Notes: a model not told the origin generated them from the sequence alone. Counted from the stretch's first letter, positions 1-6,795 are shown. The stretch is DNA of 9,658 nucleotides from QQUD01 sp039029915 (GCA_039029915.1 JBCCFD010000315.1:1-9658), one strand, 5' to 3'. Program-made: numbers and translations.

Positions 1-1
1 G

Positions 2-256
2 GCCGCCCCGCACGTTGCGGGTCTCGTTGCGCTGATTATTTCTGCGAATCCTAGTTTAGCTGGCGATGTAGATGCCATTGAACAAATAATTGAGGAATCA
101 GCCCGCGGCCTGACCACAAATGAAGGGTGTGGTGGTGATTCAAACACGGCCGTTCCTAACAATGTGTATGGTTACGGCCGTATTGATGCTGTTAAAGCCA
201 TCCTTTTGACTTTGAACTGGGAAAATGAATTTTTACCATTGACAATCGAACAATAA
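2..256 (+). CDS. C-terminal end of a secreted subtilisin-like (S8) serine protease, partial
   Basis: The reading frame is open from the first bases and ends in TAA at 254-256, giving 84 residues. It begins AAPHVAGLVALI, the helix that follows the catalytic serine in the S8 signature GTSMAAPHVAG, so the active-site Ser lies only a few bases outside the window. The end of the fold is recognisable by VYGYGRIDAVKAI (about residues 56-68), the usual last helix of subtilases. The catalytic Asp and His are not in the window. The protein should be exported and cleave peptide bonds outside the cell. After the fold come only about 16 residues, ending NEFLPLTIEQ, a tail resembling those of the two other exported proteins here. 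The gene stops 13 nt before the next start, but nothing links the two functions. The family call is firm; substrate and full architecture cannot be seen. Confidence 0.88.
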   Translation, partial: AAPHVAGLVALIISANPSLAGDVDAIEQIIEESARGLTTNEGCGGDSNTAVPNNVYGYGRIDAVKAILLTLNWENEFLPLTIEQ

Positions 257-269
257 ACATTGAACGCAC

Positions 270-1166
270 ATGAAAAAAGTCGTAAGCATCAGTCTGGGCA
301 GTAAAAAAAGAGACTTTCAAGATGAAATTGAGCTGCTGGGCGAAAAAATATCCGTCAAGCGGGTAGGCGTTGATGGGGATAGCCAAAAAGCCAAAGCCTT
401 ATTTGAAGAATTAGACGGTCAGGTAGATGTGCTCAGTGTGGGAGGCATCGATCTTTTCGTCCAGTTCGGTACCAAGCGGTACAGCATTCGGGCCGCCCAG
501 CAGTTGGTTAAAAATGTGACGAAAACCCCCATTGTAGACGGCACCGGCTTGAAAAACACACTAGAGCGTCATGTTGTCCACGCGCTTGTCGAACAGTTAG
601 GCGATCGCTTTACTCAGGGTCGCGTTTTACTAACGGCCGCGACTGATCGGTACGGGATGACCCAATCATTTGTGGAGCACGCCTATGAGGTCGTATTTGG
701 TGATTTGATGTTTACGGTTGGCTTGCCGATTCCGGTCCGTTCATTTGCTACGTTTAACAGGGTGGCATCGCTTTTGACAGGGCCTGTCACAAAGCTCCCC
801 ATTTCGATGCTGTATCCAACGGGCCAGGAGCAGGAAACGATTGTGCCAAAGTTTGAGAAATGGTATCAGTGGGCCACGGTTATTGCGGGTGATTGTCACT
901 TTATTAAGCGGCATATGCCTGATGATCTTTCAGGTAAGGTGATTTTGACCAATACAACAACACCAGCCGATCGGGAGCTGTTTCGGCAGCGGCGCGTACG
1001 CTATTTGATGACCACAACGCCGGTTATCAACGGCCGTTCCTTTGGGACAAATCTACTTGAAGCCGCCATCACGGCCGTGTCAGGCCGAAATCGACCGTTA
1101 ACCTTTGCTGAACTAAACGAAATTATTCAGACGCTTGGTTTAACGCCTCAGGTGCATAGCCTTTAA
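270..1166 (+). CDS. Quinate 5-dehydrogenase-annotated family protein
   Basis: This 298-residue cytoplasmic protein has no signal peptide. It looks like the about-300-residue family labelled quinate 5-dehydrogenase in Thermus, Deinococcus and Chloroflexota genomes; I recognise it from memory of those sequences. Conserved-looking blocks are VSISLGSKKRD (5-15), GGIDLFV (58-64), VDGTGLKNTLERHVV (89-103), TAATDRYGM (122-130), FGDLMFTVGLPIPVRS (143-158), LYPTGQEQE (181-189), GDCHFIKRHMPDDLSGKV (207-224) and TTTPVINGRSFGT (248-260). The annotated reaction is NAD(P)-linked oxidation of quinate to 3-dehydroquinate. I see no classical shikimate-dehydrogenase signature, so the enzymatic name should be treated as provisional. 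The ATG at 270 has no clear Shine-Dalgarno sequence but starts the family's usual N-terminus. The stop is 3 nt before the nucleotidyltransferase start, so the two are probably co-transcribed. Two ACGGCCGT octamers (1030, 1071) lie inside the gene. Confidence 0.75.
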   Translation: MKKVVSISLGSKKRDFQDEIELLGEKISVKRVGVDGDSQKAKALFEELDGQVDVLSVGGIDLFVQFGTKRYSIRAAQQLVKNVTKTPIVDGTGLKNTLERHVVHALVEQLGDRFTQGRVLLTAATDRYGMTQSFVEHAYEVVFGDLMFTVGLPIPVRSFATFNRVASLLTGPVTKLPISMLYPTGQEQETIVPKFEKWYQWATVIAGDCHFIKRHMPDDLSGKVILTNTTTPADRELFRQRRVRYLMTTTPVINGRSFGTNLLEAAITAVSGRNRPLTFAELNEIIQTLGLTPQVHSL

Positions 1167-1169
1167 GAT

Positions 1170-1940
1170 ATGGATGCTCTGATTTTAGCTGGGGGAATCC
1201 CAAAACCAGACGATAGCTTATACCAACTCACTCAGGGTAAGCCCAAAGCGCTGTTGGAGATAAACGGCCGTTCACTTATTGATTATGTTCTCCAAGTCCT
1301 CTTGAATGCCCCCTCCATTGAAGATATTCTCATTATTGGTCTTGCCGAGGATGATTTACCCACCCTGCCTCAGAATGTGTTTGCCTTGCCTAACCAAGGC
1401 GGTTTAGTTCAGAATGGGGTGGCGGGTCTGCTGTGGCTTAAAAGACACCGTGGTCAAGATGCGCACGTTGCTGTAGTAAGTGTGGATATTCCGATGCTCA
1501 CTGCGAAGATTGTGGAACAGGTAATTGCCAACTGTCTGCAGCTAGACGCCAAGCTTTACTACCACTTTGTGACGAGGCCCGTTTTTGAAGCGCAGTTCCC
1601 TGAAGCCAAGCGTACATTTGTAAAATTGCAGGGTCTCGAAGTAGCGGGCACAGATCTTGTAGTGGCGTACACCGCGCTCGCTGAAAATAATGAGGCACTG
1701 TATGAAGCGCTGGTAAACGGCCGTAAACAGGCTTGGAAACTGGCTCGAATCGTTGGTTTGCGATTCTTGCTTAAATTTCTCTTTCGTCGAGTTTCCATTT
1801 CAGATTTGGAGCAGCTGACAACAAATGCTGTTCAAATGCCTGTTAGAGTGATCTTGTCACCCCATGCTGAAATTGGCATGGACATTGATAAGCTGGCTCA
1901 TTACGAGCTGGTACAGCAGTGGATGAGCGAAGGGATTTGA
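1170..1940 (+). CDS. MobA-like nucleotidyltransferase (NTP transferase domain)
   Basis: This 256-residue protein has the GT-A-type Rossmann fold of the MobA/NTP_transf_3 superfamily. The N-terminal nucleotide loop is LILAGG (4-9), followed by the GKPKALLEINGRSLIDYV block (23-40). VSVDIPMLT (103-111) is the metal-binding loop, usually D-x-P-x-L-T in the family. Near the C-terminus, GMDIDKLAHYEL (236-247) matches the D-x-D-x-x-x-D/H end motif of these transferases. Family members transfer a nucleotide to a phosphorylated sugar, alcohol or molybdopterin; the acceptor cannot be read from the sequence. The middle part (140-215) is longer and more divergent than in MobA itself, which argues against a strict molybdenum-cofactor role. 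It begins 3 nt after the quinate-dehydrogenase-like gene, so a joint pathway is likely but unnamed. The downstream neighbour on the other strand converges on it, with 15 nt between the stops. Confidence 0.78.
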   Translation: MDALILAGGIPKPDDSLYQLTQGKPKALLEINGRSLIDYVLQVLLNAPSIEDILIIGLAEDDLPTLPQNVFALPNQGGLVQNGVAGLLWLKRHRGQDAHVAVVSVDIPMLTAKIVEQVIANCLQLDAKLYYHFVTRPVFEAQFPEAKRTFVKLQGLEVAGTDLVVAYTALAENNEALYEALVNGRKQAWKLARIVGLRFLLKFLFRRVSISDLEQLTTNAVQMPVRVILSPHAEIGMDIDKLAHYELVQQWMSEGI

Positions 1941-1955
1941 CTGTGCTCCCCAAAT

Positions 1956-2168
1956 TTATAGCCAGCGTCTTACGGCTCTTTTGTAGGCAGCATATTCTTC
2001 GTTAAAGTTGCGCAGCATGTATGCTTCTTCGCGAGCAATGACCCCATAACGCATCAGCAGTAGCGTGGGAATCAGAATAATAAATACGGCCGTACTGCCT
2101 AAGGCGAGTCCAACCCCAATTTCAATGGCCGTTAAAGAGACATATATAGGATTCCAACTCAGGCTCAC
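1956..2168 (-). pseudogene. 5'-truncated isoprenylcysteine methyltransferase-type (ICMT/PEMT-like) gene remnant
   Basis: The 70-residue frame starts at GTG 2168 and ends at TAA 1958-1956. It matches the C-terminal half of small integral-membrane methyltransferases: WNPIYVSL (5-12, normally RNPxYxG), two hydrophobic stretches (about 12-40), the AREEAYMLRNFNEEY region (45-59) and the YKRAVRRWL end. Intact members have about 150-220 residues, with further membrane helices and a GPYRxxRNP motif upstream. Here the same frame continues back only to a stop at 2240-2238, through sequence that does not resemble the missing part, and there is no ATG and no Shine-Dalgarno site. I therefore read it as the 3' remnant of a deleted gene rather than a functional small protein, though a small expressed membrane protein is not excluded. 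It carries one ACGGCCGT octamer (2086), so it has the same base style as its neighbours. Confidence 0.62.
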
Positions 2169-2314
2169 ATTTTGATTTTCAACGAAGGGTATGAAATTTT
2201 TGTGAAATTTTGAGGGAAGTTTTGTGAAAAGCCCCCTTTACCATGCGGTAATTTGGAGAAAAATTGCCTTTTGCTAAATTGTATTTGTGTCATAATTCGC
2301 TATCATTCTTTGCC
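2169..2314. other. AT-rich upstream region of the kinase gene with helically phased repeats
   Basis: No gene is seen here. TGAAATTTT occurs at 2192-2200 and again at 2203-2211, an 11-nt period. TTTGTGAAA occurs at 2199-2207 and 2221-2229, a 22-nt period. The TGAAA cores at 2192, 2203 and 2225 therefore lie on one face of the helix. They could be an operator or a curved upstream element for the kinase gene, or a chance effect of AT-rich sequence. A GGAG at 2255-2258, followed 5 nt later by TTG 2264, gives an alternative in-frame kinase start that would add 17 unusual residues. Confidence 0.35.
2288..2296 (+). promoter_or_regulatory. Possible extended -10 promoter element of the kinase-MazG gene
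   Basis: TG-N-CATAAT resembles an extended -10 (TGnTATAAT) and lies 18 nt before ATG 2315. Transcription starting about 7 nt downstream would give a leader of only about a dozen bases, which fits the absence of a Shine-Dalgarno site before ATG 2315. No convincing -35 box is correctly spaced. This is a weak call from sequence alone. Confidence 0.28.
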
Positions 2315-3337
2315 ATGGAGAATAATAAGTTTATTGCAATTGAAGGGGTTATTGGGGTTGGTAAAACGACTCTAGCCCGCCTGTTACAACCGACTTTTAA
2401 CGCGTCAGTTTTGTTAGAGGTGTTTGAAGAGAATCCGTTTTTAGCCAGTTTTTACGATGACCGCGCCCGCTATGCGTTTCAAACGCAAATCTTTTTCTTG
2501 TTGAGCCGCTACCATCAGCAAAATCAAGCGGTGCCTGAATCGCTCATTAAAGGCAACTTGATTTCTGATTATACGTTTGCTAAGGATGAGCTGTTTGCTT
2601 GGCTCAATTTAAAGGATGATGAGCTGGCCATGTACGGCCGTGTTCATGCCGCCCTAGCCGAAAAGCTACCCAAGCCAAATCTCATTGTTTATCTGCATGC
2701 AGACCATGAGGTGGTGATGCGGCGCATTGCCCTGAGAGATCGACCATACGAACGAGATATGGACCCGACGTACATCAAAGATTTAGCCAATGCCTATGAA
2801 GCGTGGCTGCAGGGGTTAAGCGAACAAGCCGTCCTCACGATTGATGTTACAGACCTTGACTTTTTATCAAATTCTGAGCATTTAGATCAGGTCGTTTCGA
2901 TTATTCAAGATGCATTAGCCCAACAAACTGATGGTTTGCCAGTTGATGAAACCCCAGCAACCCTGTTGAAAAACGGCCGTTTACCTGAATATCAACAGTT
3001 TCATCACCAGCTAGACCGGGCTAAAAACTTCGATCCCGATCTCTTTTTTAATTACATTTTGCTGAGTGAAGAAATGGGTGAACTAGCGAGTGAACTGATA
3101 CGTGTATGGGGAAAGACAAAGCGAGCCATGGGTGAGGGGCAAACTCAACAGGAAGCGTATGATTTGGTGCTGAGTCAGCATCGAGCCTCAATTCGCGATG
3201 AGCTTGCTGATTTGTTGGCCTATTTACTCAAAATTTCAAACTATGTTGGTGTTGATCTTGAGCAGGCTTATATCGAAAAGATGGAAAAAAATATCGGCCG
3301 TAGTTGGTCAAAGCACCGCACCTTGCCAAATGAATAA
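2315..3337 (+). CDS. Deoxynucleoside kinase fused to a MazG-like nucleotide pyrophosphohydrolase domain
   Basis: The protein has 340 residues in two domains. Residues 1-205 are a deoxyadenosine/deoxyguanosine-type kinase. The P-loop GVIGVGKT (11-18) follows a short strand FIAIE, SDYTFAKDELFA is the base/sugar-site segment, and RRIALRDRPYERDMD is the arginine-rich lid. It phosphorylates deoxynucleosides to dNMPs for salvage. After a linker, about residues 220-335 are an all-alpha MazG-like domain. EEMGE (252-256) and RDELAD (294-299) supply the acidic Mg-binding set, likely Glu252, Glu253, Glu256, Glu296 and Asp299; the helix VGVDLEQAYIEKMEKNIGR closes it. This class hydrolyses NTPs or dNTPs to NMP and pyrophosphate. 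ATG 2315 is chosen because kinases of this family start just before the first strand; TTG 2264 with a GGAG is the alternative. Both active sites look intact. I do not know whether the fusion is common. Confidence 0.87.
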   Translation: MENNKFIAIEGVIGVGKTTLARLLQPTFNASVLLEVFEENPFLASFYDDRARYAFQTQIFFLLSRYHQQNQAVPESLIKGNLISDYTFAKDELFAWLNLKDDELAMYGRVHAALAEKLPKPNLIVYLHADHEVVMRRIALRDRPYERDMDPTYIKDLANAYEAWLQGLSEQAVLTIDVTDLDFLSNSEHLDQVVSIIQDALAQQTDGLPVDETPATLLKNGRLPEYQQFHHQLDRAKNFDPDLFFNYILLSEEMGELASELIRVWGKTKRAMGEGQTQQEAYDLVLSQHRASIRDELADLLAYLLKISNYVGVDLEQAYIEKMEKNIGRSWSKHRTLPNE

Positions 3338-3365
3338 CGCTTGTTTCACCTTTGTTTGATAATTG

Positions 3366-3387
3366 TCATAGGGTTTAGCGCCTATGA
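3366..3387. repeat. Inverted repeat after the kinase gene (7-bp arms)
   Basis: TCATAGG (3366-3372) and CCTATGA (3381-3387) are perfect complements with an 8-nt loop, 29 nt after the kinase stop. It could be a weak terminator for the kinase gene, but no uninterrupted T-run follows. It could equally be a structure or protein site in the leader of the next gene. Confidence 0.4.
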
Positions 3388-3428
3388 TGTTTATGATTTA
3401 AACGACATTAATTCAATTGGATTCTTTG

Positions 3429-3447
3429 ACGATGAACCCCTCATCGT
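3429..3447. repeat. Hairpin in the leader of the haem/propeller protein gene
   Basis: ACGATGA (3429-3435) and TCATCGT (3441-3447) form a perfect 7-bp stem with a 5-nt ACCCC loop, 52 nt before the chosen start at 3500. In RNA this would fold stably in the 5' leader. A regulatory role is possible but not shown. The frame through this region is open back to 3341, but its translation does not resemble a protein N-terminus. Confidence 0.4.
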
Positions 3448-3489
3448 GAAAGCACCAAAGAAAGTTGTATCAAATTTCTTGTATTGGAT

Positions 3490-3493
3490 GGAG
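3490..3493 (+). promoter_or_regulatory. Ribosome binding site deciding the start at 3500
   Basis: GGAG ends 6 nt before ATG 3500. The competing ATG 3488 overlaps this site and has no Shine-Dalgarno sequence of its own. Starting at 3500 also places a textbook signal peptide at the N-terminus. Confidence 0.6.
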
Positions 3494-3499
3494 CAAAAT

Positions 3500-6133
3500 A
3501 TGTCGTTTTTTCAATCCCGACTGTCAAAAAAGCATGTTCTATGGTGGTTAACGATTTTAATCGGCTTAGCCACGTTTTTCTCTTGGCGATTCACTAACGC
3601 AATCACCGCTGCTCCGCTTCCACCCATCGTCTTTGTGGCTCGAACCCACCTCGCTACCCCTGACACTATTTTTAAGGAAGAAGACGGTCCTGCTGGACAA
3701 TTTGGCACCGGCATTGATAAATATGCCCCGGGCAGCAAGCTTGTTTTGCGAAACGCTGATGGTTCTCTCACCGTTTATAACACGCCCGGTCTGATTGATG
3801 TTCAATCTCCAGATGTTAGCTTTGACGGCAGTAAAATTGTCTTTTCAGGTGCAAAAACATTAGACCCTGATTCAGCTAACTACGGCTGGCGGCTGTATGA
3901 AATTAATGTAGACGGCTCTAATTTTCATCAACTCACCTTTTCGGATCGCAGTATTACGATTCCCAATGCAGCACTTTATGGGAATCAAGAAACCTATGGG
4001 GATTATCACGATTTGTATCCTGCTTATCTAGCAGACGGCCGTATTGTGTTTAACTCCTCCCGCTATCCCATTCGAGCCCATTATGACCAGCGAGAAACAT
4101 TTAATCTTTACGTGATGGATGGAGATGGCACCAACCTACACCGCATTTCAACAGAGCGCGCCAGTAATTTACACCCAACTCCCTTGCCAGACGGCCGTAT
4201 TCTTGTTTCACGCTGGTGGAATCAGTTTAATCAGCCCAGTAGTGAAGGCATTTTTAATCGAATCGACAACTCAGACAGCATCCAAGTTTTAGAAGACGGC
4301 ACGATACTTTTTGCAAATCCTGACAAAAAGTTTGATCCAACTCGAGGTTACTTCCCAGAAGGGGTCGAAATTCGCAAAGCGCCCAACACGTGGCATTTGA
4401 TGGTGCTTAATCCAGATGGCTCTGATTTTCAGCGCTTAGCGTGGACGCCTCGCTATAAATACACGCTCACCAACGACAGCGGGGCAAGCGATACGTTTGC
4501 CGCTGCTCAACCGGCTGTTGTTATTCAAAATAATAACATCAACAATTATGTGATTGCTTATACCTTCCAAAATGACCAAACGATGGTTCATTCAACGCGC
4601 CGTACAGGCATTCGCGTAGCGTACTCTGGTTTGGATATGCTTTATGCGAATGCGACCGAAGCAATTGCGGGATACACCTATGAACTGGGAAAGAATGATG
4701 TTGAGACCTCTGAATTTGCGCTCAATCCGGCGGGTTTAGCAGACGGCCGTATTCTATACGCTCAATCCCATCAAGACCTTTCTCTACCGCGGACAGGAAT
4801 CTACTCAGCCAGCGGTAAATCATATGAGCTTTTAGGCTCTGAAGAAAAATATCGGCTCTATGTCATGAATGTGGATGGTTCAGCCAAAACCTTAGTACCA
4901 ACTGATTTAAGCAGTATTGGAATGCCTACCGCCAACGCGATGGATGCTGTTCCTGTAGAAGTACGGTATGGTTGGTCGGCATTGATGGACACTTTTACGG
5001 CCGTTGCTTCCGACGACCCCACGAACAGCAATGTACCCAATAGCCTACTGGAATACGCTTTTAACCAAAACAACAATATCGAACTCGTGACCATTTCAAA
5101 TCCCAATGTGTATGCTAATGCGTCGCTTGATTTCCCATACGTTAATAATTCACCGCCACCGGGCAGCGTGGCCGTTGCTGAAATTTGGATTGATCCGAAT
5201 CAGTTTACGGGTGCTTATTGTTATCCCAGCATGGACTGTACTTATTACAAGCGAGATAATGAACTGCGGGCGATGCTTTACACAATGGTGCCCGTGATTG
5301 ATGGTGCATTTACCGCGCAGGTGCCGGCTGACCTGATGAGTTTTGTTGTTTTAAGGGATGCAAACGGCCGTATTGTGCGAGAGTGGAATCGCGGTTACGC
5401 GTCGATTGCACAGGGGAGTGCTTGGGCGCGTCCGGGTGAGACTATAACTTGTGTTGGCTGTCATATGGGGCACGTGAGCGGCTCTTTAGATGGCATTATG
5501 GCCCAATCCATAGCTGGCAACACCAATATTGCTCCCTATGCCACAGCTTCAGCAAGCTCCCAGTTCCGACCCGATATTGATACCTTTAATCCTGAAAAGA
5601 TTAACGATCGGCGTGGTTGGATTCCTGTGCCTGCAAATTCGCCCAATGCCCCATTTTTAGAAGGTAACAATGAAGTGGGGTATCAAGATGCTGAGAAAGG
5701 CTGGATCTCTGAAAAAGGGAGTGCCCTTGGGGAGTGGGTGCAGCTAGATTGGCCCGCTGATCAACGCATTACTGCTATCCGACTGGTTGGTCCTGTCCCC
5801 AGCGGGGGAGATTGGGATGGCTTTGGTGTGCCTGCAGAACGGGGGAACTACTACGTTGAAAAGGCAACCCTGCGCTTATATCGAAACGGGACTGTTGTTG
5901 AGACGATTCAGGTTAATCGGATTGAGCCGTTTGAAAACGGCGGTACGGAAATTGTTCTTGCTAGCCCAGTTGTGGTTGATCGAATACGACTTACCGTTAA
6001 TGAAACACAGGGTGCGTTTTTCTATGGTGCCGTGGCCGCCATCAACGAGATTGAGGTTATCGGTAAAGCCTCTGAAATTTGGCCCCTTCTTGACATCTCA
6101 TCCACCTATTTACCCTCAATATTTAATGAATAA
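3500..6133 (+). CDS. Exported mono-haem protein with PD40 propeller repeats and a discoidin-like domain
   Basis: The protein has 877 residues. A signal peptide is clear: Lys10-Lys11, hydrophobic core 13-29, then NAITAAP near 33-39. Residues about 45-530 hold PD40/TolB-like propeller repeats, seen as recurring LYEINVDGSNFHQLTF, LYVMDGDGTNLHRIST, LMVLNPDGSDFQRLAW and LYVMNVDGSAKTLV units and DGRI strands. A middle region of about 530-670 contains one haem c motif, CVGCH (Cys651, Cys654, His655), after PGETIT. This order resembles proteins with the hydrazine-synthase-alpha-like middle domain, but nothing here implies anammox. Residues about 675-860 look like an F5/8 type C (discoidin) sugar- or surface-binding domain: NIAPYATASASSQF, then EWVQLDWP and ITAIRLVG. 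The tail ends TYLPSIFNE. A role in extracellular electron transfer or cell-surface binding is inference. The gene stands alone, and its reading frame is unbroken. Confidence 0.78.
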   Translation: MSFFQSRLSKKHVLWWLTILIGLATFFSWRFTNAITAAPLPPIVFVARTHLATPDTIFKEEDGPAGQFGTGIDKYAPGSKLVLRNADGSLTVYNTPGLIDVQSPDVSFDGSKIVFSGAKTLDPDSANYGWRLYEINVDGSNFHQLTFSDRSITIPNAALYGNQETYGDYHDLYPAYLADGRIVFNSSRYPIRAHYDQRETFNLYVMDGDGTNLHRISTERASNLHPTPLPDGRILVSRWWNQFNQPSSEGIFNRIDNSDSIQVLEDGTILFANPDKKFDPTRGYFPEGVEIRKAPNTWHLMVLNPDGSDFQRLAWTPRYKYTLTNDSGASDTFAAAQPAVVIQNNNINNYVIAYTFQNDQTMVHSTRRTGIRVAYSGLDMLYANATEAIAGYTYELGKNDVETSEFALNPAGLADGRILYAQSHQDLSLPRTGIYSASGKSYELLGSEEKYRLYVMNVDGSAKTLVPTDLSSIGMPTANAMDAVPVEVRYGWSALMDTFTAVASDDPTNSNVPNSLLEYAFNQNNNIELVTISNPNVYANASLDFPYVNNSPPPGSVAVAEIWIDPNQFTGAYCYPSMDCTYYKRDNELRAMLYTMVPVIDGAFTAQVPADLMSFVVLRDANGRIVREWNRGYASIAQGSAWARPGETITCVGCHMGHVSGSLDGIMAQSIAGNTNIAPYATASASSQFRPDIDTFNPEKINDRRGWIPVPANSPNAPFLEGNNEVGYQDAEKGWISEKGSALGEWVQLDWPADQRITAIRLVGPVPSGGDWDGFGVPAERGNYYVEKATLRLYRNGTVVETIQVNRIEPFENGGTEIVLASPVVVDRIRLTVNETQGAFFYGAVAAINEIEVIGKASEIWPLLDISSTYLPSIFNE

Positions 6134-6321
6134 ATGAGAAGTACGCAGGAACCTGAAATCGATTGATATTTGCTTCTATGGGAAGTAAACTGGTTTGAGC
6201 CTCAGATTCTCCGAAAACTATTTTTGAGATTATCCAATCACCCGACAGACGAATCTTGTTGTGATAGGATTAGAACATTTGTGCTTGGCGCTTCATGGTT
6301 TTACTTATCATCACATTATCT

Positions 6322-6326
6322 GGAGG
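6322..6326 (+). promoter_or_regulatory. Ribosome binding site deciding the start at 6331
   Basis: A full GGAGG ends 4 nt before ATG 6331. An upstream in-frame start at 6295 (ATG) would add 12 residues with no Shine-Dalgarno site and no family similarity, so 6331 is preferred. Confidence 0.8.
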
Positions 6327-6330
6327 AAAA

Positions 6331-6795
6331 ATGAATATTCCAAAAGCAGAACGGCCGTTTCCCCTTGAAGGGTACGGTATTCCCGAGAGTGAAGAAGGGA
6401 TGGTTGATTGGGCTTATGTTCTAAAACGCCTGCATGAGTCTCGAAATTACTGGGTTTGTACCATGCATCCGAACGGAACACCTCATGCGAGACCGGTTTG
6501 GGGTGTTCTAGTCGAGCAACTTTTGTACGTTGGTGGTGGGCCAGATACCCGCTGGGCCAGAAATCTGATGGCGCATCCACAGGTAGGCGTTCATTTAGAA
6601 GATGGGGATAGTGGCGTTATTATTGAAGGCGCTGCCACCTACATCACAGACGATGAATCTATTATTGAAAAAACTGATGCTGCCTACATGGAAAAATATA
6701 ACATTCCTCATGGGCCTGTTTGGCAAATTCATCCCCATAAAATCTTTGCTTGGCAAGACGGAATCAAATCAATGACTCGCTGGCGTTTTAAGTGA
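6331..6795 (+). CDS. Pyridoxamine 5'-phosphate oxidase-like FMN-binding split-barrel protein
   Basis: This 154-residue cytoplasmic protein has the PNPOx-like split-barrel pattern. A strand RNYWVCTMHPNGTPHARPVWGV (about 38-59) is followed by LLYVGGGPDTRWARNLMAHPQVGVHLE (64-90). GGGPDTRWARNL is the flavin phosphate-binding stretch, and the end VWQIHPHKIFAWQ (130-142) to MTRWRF (148-153) is the usual C-terminal strand. Family members bind FMN, F420 or haem and reduce or oxidise small substrates. The sequence does not have the extra residues expected of true PdxH, so vitamin B6 synthesis should not be assumed. It stands alone, with nearly 200 nt before it and about 350 nt after it. One ACGGCCGT octamer lies at 6351, read there as the Arg-Pro codons of residues 8-9. 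Confidence 0.82.
   Translation: MNIPKAERPFPLEGYGIPESEEGMVDWAYVLKRLHESRNYWVCTMHPNGTPHARPVWGVLVEQLLYVGGGPDTRWARNLMAHPQVGVHLEDGDSGVIIEGAATYITDDESIIEKTDAAYMEKYNIPHGPVWQIHPHKIFAWQDGIKSMTRWRFK

Noticed and set aside
601..608. GCGATCGC, the cyanobacterial HIP1 octamer
   Set aside because: It is a single copy in the window, so it is not evidence of a cyanobacterial genome; the iterated word here is ACGGCCGT.
1559..1798. 79-residue - strand frame opposite the nucleotidyltransferase gene
   Set aside because: It lies wholly antisense to a well-supported gene and has Ser/Thr/Arg-rich, non-protein-like composition.
3341..3499. N-terminal extension of the haem protein to TTG 3341
   Set aside because: No Shine-Dalgarno site is seen, the extension would bury the signal peptide, and hairpins lie in it; GGAG plus ATG 3500 fits better.
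5441..5470. Evidence for anammox (hydrazine synthase)
   Set aside because: Only one haem motif and a general domain resemblance are present, with no beta/gamma subunit genes nearby; the similarity is at domain-family level only.
5787..6137. 116-residue + strand frame inside the haem protein gene
   Set aside because: It overlaps the discoidin-like domain in another frame and has no recognisable protein features; it is a shadow of the long gene.
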